NCBI GenBank assembly: GCA_000697335.1 | Contig: JNEM01008982.1 | Location: 1 to 11,831 of the forward strand | Reading direction: 5' to 3' | Source: Conidiobolus incongruus B7586 | Lineage: Eukaryota > Entomophthoromycota > Entomophthoromycetes > Entomophthorales > Conidiobolaceae | Length of the DNA: 11,831 bases | Position numbers and translations under genes: made by a program | Shown here: piece by piece, positions 1 through 8,385 of the stretch | Layout of the letters: every line of letters starts with the position of its first letter | Position numbering within the stretch: position 1 is the stretch's first letter | Notes under the pieces: generated by a model | What the model was told of the DNA's origin: nothing | Database searches by the model: none | Seen by the model: the letters and a program-made list of their open reading frames with translations, nothing else

Positions 1-1480
1 AAATATTATAATTAAAATTATTATATAATAAATCACTATATTTAATTATAATTATAATAGATTCAAAACTAAAACAAGGAAATTGAATTATTTTTATTAA
101 ATATATAAATATTATTTTTGAAAGAATAATTTTAATTTGAATATTTTTAATTAATAATAAATTTAGGATCACCTGGTCAAAGTTAGTTTATTATATCAGA
201 TTTTGAGTTTTTAGTCAATAAAGCTATTTCAAAACAATATTTAATAAATATATCTTGCCATTGGTGATTATTTGTATATTACTATAAAGAGTTGATTTAA
301 TATATTTTGAAAAATATAATAATTTAATATATGGTTTTAATATATATTAGATAAAGATAGGAATTTGGCTAATTTACAAAATATTGAATTTAATTAGATA
401 TAATAATGGAGTTGATATAGGTTAATTAGGATTAAAAAGTATTAAATATTATTATAATATTGATATTTATTATTCCCACTAATATATTAAAATATATATT
501 TAAATAATTATAAAATAATACCAAAATATTATATTTCGATACTTTTTATTTATTATTATTATTATTTCATATAATAATTATGAAATAGTAAAATTAGTTA
601 TTGCATATTATTAAAAATAGAATTTGAGTTAAACATATAATATATCATTTTACTTTAAATACTATTTTATAATTCATTTATATTATTCAATATTTGATTT
701 TATATATACTATACATAGAGTAAATTTTTTTTAGATAATAGGTTAAAATATTTTTTAAAGTAGTTAAGTGTAGTTTTAATAAAAATATAAATATTTATTT
801 TATTGATAATTCGAGATTTGCAATAGTTTAATAGACAATTATAATATTATATAATATATTTGATTTGATTAATTATAAGTAACCAAGAAATATTTAAATA
901 CTATAATAATAAAAAATTACGATTTATTTTGAATAATTTTAAAATTATAAAAGGTATGATATATATATTAAATTTAAACTTTATTTTATATGGCTATTCA
1001 AATATACATATTAATTTAAGTTTCGAAACTTTACCTTTGAATATTTTTGAATTGAAAAATATAAAATTATTATAAATGCCCTTTGTTTTAATAGAATTAA
1101 ATATTTATTAAACTTTTTTTAACTATATTTTAAGCTTCAAGGATTTATTATAATAACCTCAAATTTATAAATATTTAAATTTAATATTTATTAATTATAA
1201 TAACTAAAAATTGATAAAATTAAATATCTAATTGATAGCAAATATATTATTAATGAAATGCAATTCTTAATATAAATATTTGGAGATTATGAATTAAATT
1301 TAATATAATTTTTAATAAAACTGAAATGATTAGATAATTGACTTAAAACCATAAAATTTTGTCATCTTTTATTTATAATTATTAAAAAGGAATTATGTCA
1401 TTTTATATTATACAAATATTGAACAATGCTTCCGTAGAGTTTAAATTTAACCATAATAAGCTCATTAATGGATTCTATCA
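1..1480. other. AT-rich spacer, no gene seen
   Basis: Very AT-rich DNA (about 15% GC in sampled lines) with stops in all frames. I see no open frame with a believable protein, no tRNA-like T-arm and no terminal repeats. The only tidy structure is a perfect 14-bp palindrome, AAGTTTCGAAACTT, at 1018..1031, which is short enough to be chance. A short ATT/TAT microsatellite lies near 551..566. The last few hundred bases lead into the promoter of the first receptor gene. Confidence 0.7.
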
Positions 1481-1487
1481 TATTAAT

Positions 1488-1494
1488 TTGGCGA
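1488..1494 (+). promoter_or_regulatory. Distal TTGGCGA motif upstream of receptor gene 1
   Basis: TTGGCGA lies 218 nt before the start codon of the first receptor gene. The same heptamer occurs at 1583..1589 and 3551..3557, and I found it nowhere else in the window on either strand by eye. All three copies are upstream of the two receptor genes, which makes it a candidate binding site. No factor is assigned; this copy is the weakest because its spacing has no counterpart in gene 2. Confidence 0.3.
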
Positions 1495-1580
1495 TGATTA
1501 ATGCTTAATTTTCTCTCTGAATTATATAATAATTTATATTGACTATAAAATTCAATGTACACGAAATTCAAATTGGCATT

Positions 1581-1589
1581 AATTGGCGA
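1581..1589 (+). promoter_or_regulatory. AATTGGCGA promoter element of receptor gene 1
   Basis: The 9-mer AATTGGCGA begins exactly 125 nt before the ATG at 1706. The paralogous gene downstream has the same 9-mer exactly 125 nt before its ATG at 3674. A partial copy, AATTGGC, lies at 1571..1577, giving a tandem pair in this promoter. A GC-containing 9-mer held at identical spacing in otherwise diverged, AT-rich flanks points to a shared transcription-factor site. Its identity is unknown. Confidence 0.5.
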
Positions 1590-1658
1590 TTAGAATTGAC
1601 CAATGAAAATGAATGCAATGTTATGAAATTAATATTGGATTCGGAAAGAGTTGATTCA

Positions 1659-1666
1659 TATAAATA
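1659..1666 (+). promoter_or_regulatory. TATA box of receptor gene 1
   Basis: TATAAATA lies 47 nt before the ATG at 1706. The paralogous gene has TATAAATG 43 nt before its ATG. In this AT-rich DNA TATA-like strings are common, so the support comes from the matched position in the two genes. Initiation about 30 nt downstream would start the mRNA near 1689, just after an ATG-AAA-TGT-TAG mini-frame at 1682..1693 and around an out-of-frame ATG at 1687. The exact 5' end therefore decides whether short upstream frames are transcribed. Confidence 0.5.
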
Positions 1667-1705
1667 GAAGGTTGAAATAGTATGAAATGTTAGATTTTTG
1701 GAATA

Positions 1706-2754
1706 ATGTATTCTCACGATCCTTTCGCCTTGAGTGAAAAAATTGCTACCATATTACATCCCATAGGGTTAGCGTGTTCGGGGATTGTTTTAATCACGCT
1801 TTTTGCTATGGCTGTAGTTGATTTTAGACATGTTAACAGGCCGACTGTGAGATTTATAGTCGGAATATGTTTTGCGAATACACTTATGCAGACAACTGAT
1901 TTGATAGCATCCACATCGAAAAACCTTGCAGGTACTCTGTCATGTTGTCTACTCACAATTGTACGTGGATTCGTATATTTTTACCAACCAGCAGTGAATT
2001 TGGCCATGGCTCATCACCTTTACAGAACTCATGTCAAACATCACATCAGTACGAAAATTTACGAATTGGTAATGTGGAGTCTCATAACCCTAATAATAGG
2101 ATTGGCAATGATTATTATGTACATTTTCAACTTTTACAAACCTCACCCTAGGTCCAAAGTATGCAATCCAATCTCCACCAATTTGGAAGCAACACAATCT
2201 TACGGTGGTTTCTTAGTAATCCTCAATTCTTTTACCATGCTCTATTCCATCTACATTACAGTAAACGGGAGTCGCAAACTCTCTCCAAGCCGTCGTAGCC
2301 CTGGACAAACCTCCGACGATAAGAGAATCATACATGACTTTACCATAAAGCCTAGGAAAATAGCTAAACGTTTATTCATGTATCCATTAGCTACTGTGGT
2401 GACACTAACGCCACAAACTGCCATTATGGGTATGATCATTACTGGAAATTTTTATGACGATATTTTCCCTCTCAAAACTGTTACCATAGCTCTATCTGGA
2501 GTACTCACCCTTATAACATTTATCAGAGATCCTACTATCAAAATTAGTTTTAGAATTTTTAGATTTCAAGTGAGAAATTTATTCAAAGGTAATTACTTCT
2601 ATATCCTATTATTGTTACAATATTAATTTTGATTGTAGTGAACTCATTAAAGAGGAGGTACCATGAAGATTCTGAATATAATTTGAGTAGAAATTCTATA
2701 TGGGATATGAACCGAATTCATGGATCAGTTTTGCAAATAATTAAACTAATGTAA
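1706..2754 (+). CDS. Seven-transmembrane GPCR-like receptor 1 (two exons, 332 aa)
   Basis: The gene is join(1706..2588, 2639..2754). Seven hydrophobic helices fall near residues 18-38, 47-68, 80-104, 121-141, 166-186, 223-245 and 254-273. Positive loops (DFRHVNR after helix 1, YRTHVKHH after helix 3, the 190-222 loop) place the N-terminus outside and the tail inside. Cys80 at the top of helix 3 and Cys153 in the second outer loop match the usual GPCR disulfide, and both are kept in the paralog. L-Y-R (105-107) sits where DRY normally is. It would sense an external ligand and signal through a G protein; ligand and subfamily are unknown. The N-terminus is short, with no ligand-binding ectodomain. 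The ATG at 1706 follows an in-frame TAG at 1691 and aligns with the paralog's start. Reading through the intron would give a false ending (306 aa). Gene structure is sure; receptor function is inferred from topology. Confidence 0.87.
2589..2638 (+). other. Spliceosomal intron of receptor gene 1 (50 nt)
   Basis: The donor is GTAATT and the acceptor TTGTAG; the intron is phase 1, splitting a Val codon (G|TG, residue 295). Splicing restores a frame that encodes SLK...DSEYNLSRNSIWD...NRIH and ends at TAA 2752..2754. The paralog has a 49-nt intron at the same codon, with the same first five bases and a matching downstream exon. TATTAAT at 2621..2627 could serve as the branch site. Confidence 0.92.
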
Positions 2755-3548
2755 TTTTAATGAATAATAAATATCTGAGATATTTAATATGATAAAAGCT
2801 AAATATTGAAATTTGAGTTATGAATATTGATATGGGGGCAAAATACGAAGTTAACAATAATTTAAATATTTTAACGGCAATATAAGTTTCATATTTTAAA
2901 CCAATTAAACAAATTTCACCTTTCAAATTATGTTCGAATGATGTTTTTAAATTAAATGTCAAATTAATAATTATTAATAAAAAATAGGTGGATTCAAAAT
3001 AAGTATTTGTCAATTTATATCGTTATGGATTACAATGCAATTGATTATAAATTACTTCTTAATCGTTTTCCATTTAATAGCATTAGAAATTCAAAATATT
3101 GTTAATATTTTTAATAATAATAAGGTGAATAAATTAATTAGAATACGAAAATGAATGAAAAATATTACAAGATACTAATTAATAATATAAATATTGACCA
3201 AATAAAATGCATAGATTTTTGGGATATATGGCTCAAAAATTTATGACTTGGTATAATATATTATAATTAATTATTTCTTTATTGAAGTTTTTCAGATTTA
3301 ATAAAATAATAATTTTTTTAATTAAAATCAATCAAGTAAAATTTTTCATCGAGTGCTGTGACATTTAAAATGTATTAATATTTTATCCAATATACACGAT
3401 CATCCAGTATCTCATAATCCAAGGGCTAAATTAAATGGTTAAATTCTAATAATCGGTTGGCAAACCAATTATGTAAGTAATAAAAATCCATAGTAATTTG
3501 GTCAATCCTTGCCTAGACTAAAAATGTGTTCAGTATTCATATGGGCAA
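2755..3548. other. Spacer between the two receptor genes
   Basis: About 800 nt of AT-rich DNA. AATAAA at 2766..2771, 12 nt after the stop of gene 1, is a possible poly(A) signal, though such strings are frequent here. A GGGGG run at 2834..2838 stands out in the composition but has no assigned role. A minus-strand open frame at 2741..3013 starts with TTG rather than ATG and has the Ile/Leu/Phe/Lys mix expected of translated AT-rich DNA, so it is not called. The right end holds the promoter of the second receptor gene. Confidence 0.65.
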
Positions 3549-3557
3549 AATTGGCGA
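3549..3557 (+). promoter_or_regulatory. AATTGGCGA promoter element of receptor gene 2
   Basis: The 9-mer AATTGGCGA starts exactly 125 nt before the ATG at 3674, the same sequence and distance as in the first receptor gene. Flanking sequence is largely diverged between the two promoters. This match also argues that 3674, not 3626, is the true start codon. Confidence 0.5.
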
Positions 3558-3630
3558 ATTTGTTAATCAATTACTGGTTGTTAATTTGTTTGGATTATAA
3601 TCATTAGGAACCATTGCAGTAATTGATGAA

Positions 3631-3638
3631 TATAAATG
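3631..3638 (+). promoter_or_regulatory. TATA box of receptor gene 2
   Basis: TATAAATG lies 43 nt before the ATG at 3674, matching the TATA box 47 nt before the paralog's ATG. It begins only 5 nt after the alternative in-frame ATG at 3626. If this TATA box is used, the mRNA starts near 3660 and that earlier ATG is not transcribed. Confidence 0.5.
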
Positions 3639-3673
3639 GACAGTTGATAAATGACGAGTATCCAATTTTTATA

Positions 3674-4718
3674 ATGGATGGTTATGATCCATACGAGTTT
3701 AGCGGGAGGATTGCCACGGTGGTACATCCTGTTGGATTAGCTTGTTCTGGGATTATTTTACTGATTTTGTTTGTAATGACTGTTGTGGATTTTAGACACG
3801 TGAATAGGACGACTATTAGGTTCATTGTAGGAATATGTATATCCAATGTATTGACACAGTCGACCGATCTGATCGCTAACTCAATCAATAATCTAGCGGG
3901 TACACCTTGGTGCAATGTACTAACAATTTTGAGAGGATTCCAGTACTTATTTCAACCCATAGTCAATTTTGGGATGGCGAACTATCTTTATAGAAATCAC
4001 GTATATCACAAAATAATGACAAAAGTTGACGAATTCATGTTGTGGTGCCTGATAGTAGCCCTAATCATTATAGTCATGGTGACGATGGCAGTATTTAACT
4101 TTTTCCAGCAATATCCGGGATCTGTGGCATGTATGCCAATCACTGACAGTTTGATTGCATTTCAAATGTACTATGGTTTTATAGCTAGTCTTAATACAAT
4201 CACTATACTATATATCGTTTTTATAACTGTCATGGCTGCCTATAAACTCGGGCCGAAATCCCCAAAATCACTTGAACATCAAGAGGATAAGAGAATAATC
4301 CATGGATTTACAATCAAACCTAAGGAAATTGCCAAGCACTTATTTCTCTATCCTCTCGCAACAGTTGTAACACTAGCGCCTCAAACCGCAGTCATGTGCA
4401 TGATTGTTACGGACAGTTTTTATGATGATATCTTCCCACTCCGAACTGCCACCATTGGTCTGTCCGGAGTACTTACACTCCTAACTTTTGCCAGAGATCC
4501 AACAATCAAAATCAGCTTTCGAATTCTACATTTTCAACTCCGTAATTACTTCAAAGGTAATATTTCCGCTATCACCACTGCTCTATATATTAACTCAAAA
4601 TTTAGTGAGATCATTAAAAAAAGAACAGCAAGATTCAGAATACAATTTATCTAGGAATTCTATCTGGGATACGAATCGCATTCATACATCCATTTTAAAC
4701 ATTTTAAAAACTATGTAA
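3674..4718 (+). CDS. Seven-transmembrane GPCR-like receptor 2 (two exons, 331 aa)
   Basis: The gene is join(3674..4556, 4606..4718). It aligns to receptor 1 without a gap through the first exon (883 nt in both), about 60% identical. The seven helices lie at the same residues, and Cys80/Cys153 and the L-Y-R at 105-107 are kept. The best-kept blocks are VDFRHVNR after helix 1, DKRIIH.FTIKP before helix 6, YPLATVVTL.PQTA in helix 6, and RDPTIKISFRI at the end of helix 7. The second exon gives a cytoplasmic tail with DSEYNLSRNSIWD identical in both. Divergence is highest in helix 4 and in the helix 5-6 loop. The start at 3674 gives equal exon length, matched TATA and matched AATTGGCGA spacing; an in-frame ATG at 3626 would add 16 residues with no counterpart in receptor 1. 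It is a probable plasma-membrane receptor of unknown ligand, arisen by tandem duplication and old enough for regulatory or ligand divergence. Confidence 0.87.
4557..4605 (+). other. Spliceosomal intron of receptor gene 2 (49 nt)
   Basis: The donor is GTAATA and the acceptor TTTAG; phase 1, splitting a Val codon exactly as in the first receptor gene. The downstream frame encodes RSLKK...DSEYNLSRNSIWD...NRIH and stops at TAA 4716..4718. Without splicing the frame runs on to a TAG at 4652..4654 and loses the conserved tail. Intron bodies of the two genes are not alike, so position and exon are conserved while the intron drifts. Confidence 0.92.
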
Positions 4719-4722
4719 CTTT

Positions 4723-4749
4723 ATAATTTATGATTCCATCATAAATTAT
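4723..4749 (+). repeat. Perfect 12-bp hairpin just after receptor gene 2
   Basis: ATAATTTATGAT at 4723..4734 and its exact complement at 4738..4749 are separated by TCC. The hairpin begins 4 nt after the stop codon, so it lies in the 3' untranslated region. It could mark a 3'-end or stability element, but the stem is almost all A-T and no equivalent is seen after receptor gene 1. Chance is a real possibility. Confidence 0.4.
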
Positions 4750-7024
4750 TTAATTGAATGAATTTTTTATTGTATTTATTTCAATATATATATAACTATA
4801 TAATTAACTAAAAATTTTTAATTAATTTTCAACTTGTTTATTACTAATATATTATCAAATATTAATTTATTTTTTAAATTATTTTTGGGTAAATTATATA
4901 ATAATATAATTTAAAAAATAAAATTAAATATAACTATTTATATATAATATATAAAAATAATTAAATAATCTAAAATCAATCTTTGTTTTATAGTTAATTA
5001 CTTGCTATCATATTTTTAGCAAACTTTTAATACTTAAAAAATAATCCTTTATTAAAAATTGAAAGTTAATATTCTATTAATTAATTAAATTTAATTTGAA
5101 ATTTTTTCATTATATGGATATTTTTTAATCACCTTAAGTAATTATAATTATATAAGTTATAAAGTAATGAATATAATATATATGGTAGTTTTTTAAATTT
5201 ATTTCACATATAAGAGTTTTTAAAGCTTTATCTTTATATAATTGATAATTATTAAATAATATTATATATTTATATTTATAATAAAAATATAATGATAAGT
5301 TATATTATTAGAAAAATATATAGTTTTTTTTATATTTAAGAGCTAATTAAAGAAATATATATAATCATGATCTATTATATTAATTAAAATTTACTTATAA
5401 AATATTTATCCATTAAAATCTATAAATAAGCTTATTTTAACTTATTCCAATATTTTGTTTTTTTTAAATAAAAGGATTATATAAATAAAATAAAATTTAT
5501 TAATTATAGTATTAAATATAAAAATCATTAATTTTGGTTATAACTTATTAATATTTATTTAATTATATTTTTTTAGGATTTTTTAAATATTCAATTAAAT
5601 TATAAATGATTTATTTTGATTATCATTATTAATTTATATTGATATTGTAATATAAAATATATAGTAAATATTAAATTATCTTAATAACATTTTTGCTAAA
5701 ATATAAAAAAATTTCTAAATATATTTTATTATTTTTTTAAAATATATAATAATAAATTAGAATTAATTTTTAGTAATTTATTTAATATTGAATAATATCC
5801 TTTTAAGTTTAACAATAATAGATTTATTAATAAGTGGCAATTATGGATAAAAAACCATTTTTATAGTAGGTTTAAAAATTTTAAAGGTTTTAAAGGGCTT
5901 TTATTAAAGTTTTAATAATATTATAATATAATACTTCTGGTGATTACTATTTAATTTAAATATAATTAAAATTAACTATAAATTATTAAATAAAAATATT
6001 TCAAAAAAAATTAATAAATATTAATATATATATATATTTTTAAAAACATTAATATCTATATATATCTTGAGTATAATATCTTTTCAAATAAATAATCTAT
6101 TTAAATCAAAAATAATAATTTTTAAATAAAATACTTGATTAAATATTATAATAACTATGATAAATTATTATAGATTCCTTATTTTAGATTATATATTGTT
6201 ATTTATAAAATATATTAGATAAATTACTAATTCAAATATAATATTTATTTTATGATCAATAAAAATAATTACAAAGGTTGATATATATTTGATAATTTAC
6301 GAGTAAGAATTGATTCCAAAATATTGACATAATATTATAATTATATTGAATTTGTATGATAAATTATTGATCCAAAAGGTTTGATTTAAATGTTATTCCT
6401 AATATATTAAGCTTTCAATAATAAATTTAGTAAAAATGCTAGATATAAATTCTTTTAATATAATCCGGCTTTTATGTTTTAACTCCATTTTAAAATGAAA
6501 AACAATTGATTTGGTTCAAGTTTTTGCTCTCTTTTGTAGATAATTGAATTAAACGTGTATTGTATTTTAAAATTTTTATATCTAAATTTATTATATTGTA
6601 AAGATTTAGATTAGGATAATTAATAATCTAATTAATATTAATTTGAATAATAAAAATATGCATTATGATAGCGAAAGCTCAATATTAAGGGATTTATATT
6701 AAATTAATCAAGTTGAATTTTTTTAAGGAAATTCACAAATTAACCACGTTTCAAAAATCATGTCGAAAAATAAAAATGTTTTACTTATTAAAATTGTTTA
6801 TTATTTATGTAATATCATTCAATATACTCAAATTCTATATTTTGTTTTTATTATTTTAGTTAACTAGATTTCAAAGTACCATATCGTTGGGTTTTAACTG
6901 TTAAATATGTAATTTTTTATTCTATATTTATTCAATATCAGGGTATCAATCGCAGTAATAGATGATAAATAGTAAAAATATTGCAAGCACATCTTATATA
7001 TATAAATTATTGTAAATACAAAGA
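4750..7024. other. 2.3-kb AT-rich desert between convergent gene groups
   Basis: About 10-13% GC in sampled lines from 4750 to about 6400, rising to near 20% from about 6450. I see no credible open frame, RNA gene or repeat with defined ends. Small items are an AT dinucleotide run at 6024..6037 and a 12-bp palindrome, CATTTTAAAATG, at 6486..6497. The 3' ends of the plus-strand receptor genes and of the minus-strand secreted-protein genes both face this stretch, so it probably holds only 3' regions and spacer. Confidence 0.65.
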
Positions 7025-7264
7025 TTAGTAGTTATTGCTCAGAGGTGGATTATTATTACTTAATGGTCGATATGGACTGCTTCCGCCATATAGATTCCCG
7101 CCACCACCAATTAGAGATCCAACGAAAGGCAATCCTCCAAATAACCCACCTGCTAATGGACCAAAGATGGGTAATCCTCCCATGAGATCTCCACTACCTC
7201 CTCCCAGTAAAGGAGCGGATTTAGCCAATGGAACCAAGATCAAAGATAGATTAAATTTCATCAT
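7025..7264 (-). CDS. Small secreted Gly/Leu/Pro-rich protein, intact copy (79 aa)
   Basis: I do not recognise the family. Residues 1-17 form a signal peptide: basic start (MMKF), hydrophobic core LSLILVPLA, then K-S-A before P-L-L. The mature part holds two copies of a 12-residue module, GGLPIFGPLAGG (29-40) and GGLPFVGSLIGG (43-54), 14 residues apart. A Gly run and a tail rich in Asn, Pro, Ser and Tyr, ending NNY-TAA, follow. There are no cysteines and no Lys-Arg processing site. The Gly spacing could let it pack in membranes or walls, but that is a guess. Two ATGs open the frame (7264 and 7261); both keep the signal peptide. TATATAAG lies 56 nt upstream. Two disrupted relatives lie further right on the same strand, and shared S-A-P-L-L and GGLP modules confirm this is the coding strand. 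Confidence 0.8.
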   Translation of the reverse strand: MMKFNLSLILVPLAKSAPLLGGGSGDLMGGLPIFGPLAGGLFGGLPFVGSLIGGGGNLYGGSSPYRPLSNNNPPLSNNY

Positions 7265-7275
7265 GAGTTGTATTG
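7265..7275 (-). promoter_or_regulatory. Shared 5' leader 11-mer CAATACAACTC
   Basis: On the minus strand CAATACAACTC abuts the ATG at 7264. The identical 11-mer is at 8330..8340, 15 nt upstream of the ATG of the next family copy. It is probably a leftover of the duplicated 5' untranslated region; a role in translation is possible but not shown. Confidence 0.45.
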
Positions 7276-7319
7276 AAATTCGGATAATTGTGTGATAAAA
7301 TAATATAACAACTCACCAA

Positions 7320-7327
7320 CTTATATA
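7320..7327 (-). promoter_or_regulatory. TATA box of the intact secreted-protein gene
   Basis: TATATAAG on the minus strand, 56 nt upstream of the ATG at 7264. TATA-like strings sit at 64 and 61 nt in the two related copies. The consistent placement supports it in spite of the AT-rich background. No ATG lies between this box and the start codon. Confidence 0.5.
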
Positions 7328-7433
7328 CAATTTTATAATTAGCTACTGTGATAATTGGGAGTGATACATATATCAATGTGACAAATTGCATTAGATTGAA
7401 TAAACTGAAAATTTTAATGTGAGAATTATTATT

Positions 7434-7443
7434 CCCCTGGGGG
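7434..7443 (-). promoter_or_regulatory. GC-only patch upstream of the intact secreted-protein gene
   Basis: On the minus strand this reads CCCCCAGGGG, about 170-180 nt before the ATG, in DNA otherwise nearly free of G and C. It contains AGGGG, the stress response element core recognised by Msn2/4-type zinc fingers in yeasts. A similar CCCCCTAAGG is upstream of the copy at 9258..9505. A function here is inference. Confidence 0.3.
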
Positions 7444-8003
7444 TAAAAAAATTGAATGTAAAGTTAAAATTTATCAAAATTGGTAAAATCTGTATGAAAA
7501 GGTAGAGTTAATAATTTAAAAAGTGGTAAAAAGGTATTTTAACTAAGTTCAAAGATTTTCGGTTTTTTTTAATAATGCTAATATATTCATCCAGTTTTAA
7601 TTCTTTTAAACTTAGAATATTTTTTAGATTTTATAATATAACGAATCAATTAAATTAATATTAAAAGATTTTGTGGTTATGATAATCTTCATTTTATTAT
7701 TGTTATTATTATTAATTAAAATTACAATTATGAAAATTAAATAAATAATACCAAACTGTTTAAATTAATATTTTATAACTAATAGTAATTAAATTAAATG
7801 GGTTTAAATTTATATTTGATAAAATTTCAATTTTTTAAATTATTTGATTGGATACATTATAGAAAATTAAAAATTAAGTTATTATCCAATAAAGATAGAA
7901 GATTTAATTATAATATTATAATATTTTTCAATTTAAATCTTGTGATATATTCATTGTAAATATATATCGCATAATAAATATTTATATATTTTTGTATCAT
8001 GAA
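7444..8003. other. AT-rich spacer, no gene seen
   Basis: About 560 nt between the promoter of the intact secreted-protein gene and the 3' end of the next copy. All frames are broken by frequent stops. I see no RNA gene, repeat with ends or clear motif. Confidence 0.65.
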
Positions 8004-8315
8004 CTAAACTTCACCACTAGTAGCAGGCTGAGCTTGAACATAATTGGGAGGGGGTGTATTGATACTACTAGGGGGTGGTGCAGTAGTAACTGGAGGTATG
8101 TAGGCATTACTGGGTGGAGGAACTGTAGTAACTGGAGGCTGGTGATTATTACTGGGAGGTTGATAATTACTTGGGGTTTGGTAGCTACCACCTCCTCGAT
8201 AAGAACTACCACCACCAAAGAGAGATCCAACAATTGGTAGTCCTCTTAACAATCCACTGAGAAGGGGAGCAGATTAGACAAATGGAATAAATGTTAAAGC
8301 AATAGTGAATTTCAT
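8004..8315 (-). pseudogene. Small secreted Pro-rich family copy with stop in the signal peptide
   Basis: The frame from ATG 8315 reads MKFTIALTFIPFV, then TAA (8274..8276, codon 14), then SAPLLSG and on without a break to TAG at 8004 (103 sense-length positions). The head matches the family: signal peptide, S-A-P-L-L, then GLPIVGSLFGGG (25-36). The tail differs: YQTPSN/YQPPSN units and two 14-residue repeats, PPVTTVPPPSNAYI (60-73) and PPVTTAPPPSSINT (74-87). Such Pro/Thr tails suit O-glycosylated wall or surface proteins. The intact relative has AAA (Lys) where TAA stands, one base away. No ATG follows the stop in frame, so a secreted product needs read-through or a sequence error. A clean downstream frame and a TATA box 64 nt upstream suggest a recent loss. 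TAA is an ordinary stop in the neighbouring genes, so a changed code is unlikely. Confidence 0.7.
8055..8138 (-). repeat. Two tandem 42-nt units coding the Pro/Thr repeat
   Basis: Codons 60-73 and 74-87 of the disrupted secreted-protein gene form two adjacent in-frame 42-nt units, encoding PPVTT(V/A)PPPS followed by four variable residues. A partial PPPN follows. The repeated nearly stop-free triplets also explain why three frames across this stretch are open. Confidence 0.65.
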
Positions 8316-8329
8316 TATATTATTTGACA

Positions 8330-8340
8330 GAGTTGTATTG
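8330..8340 (-). promoter_or_regulatory. Shared 5' leader 11-mer CAATACAACTC
   Basis: Identical to the 11-mer at 7265..7275 and again just upstream of a family start codon (15 nt before the ATG at 8315). It shows that the two genes share a leader as well as a coding head. Confidence 0.45.
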
Positions 8341-8378
8341 GATAAACGAATACTCGAAAAAGAATATATGTCACTACA

Positions 8379-8385
8379 TTTTATA
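8379..8385 (-). promoter_or_regulatory. TATA box of the Pro-rich family copy
   Basis: TATAAAA on the minus strand, 64 nt upstream of the ATG at 8315, in step with the boxes of the two related copies. No ATG lies between it and the start codon. The promoter thus appears undecayed although the coding frame carries a stop. Confidence 0.45.

Noticed and set aside
1560-1566. CACGAAA, like the yeast SBF cell-cycle box
   Set aside because: A single copy, absent at the matching place upstream of receptor 2, and only seven bases long.
2741-3013. Minus-strand open frame of 90 codons behind receptor 1
   Set aside because: It starts with TTG, overlaps the receptor's last exon and has the composition of translated AT-rich DNA with no motif.
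3626-3673. Sixteen-residue N-terminal extension of receptor 2
   Set aside because: It has no counterpart in receptor 1, overlaps the likely TATA box, and breaks the equal 125-nt spacing of the upstream motif. A still earlier start at 3623 would be a TTG.
7035-7295. Plus-strand Pro-rich open frame opposite the intact secreted-protein gene
   Set aside because: It is the antisense of Gly-rich codons (GGN read back as NCC) and lacks a signal peptide; the minus strand has the conserved family head.
7992-8240. Other open frames, both strands, over the Pro-rich copy
   Set aside because: They arise because the repeated Pro/Thr/Ser codons leave few stops; only the minus-strand frame with the family head makes sense.
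8257-8279. GTCTAA...CTTCTCAG as an intron that would remove the stop
   Set aside because: It is only 23 nt, not a multiple of three, and would remove S-A-P-L-L, which all family members code. The resemblance to an acceptor is chance.
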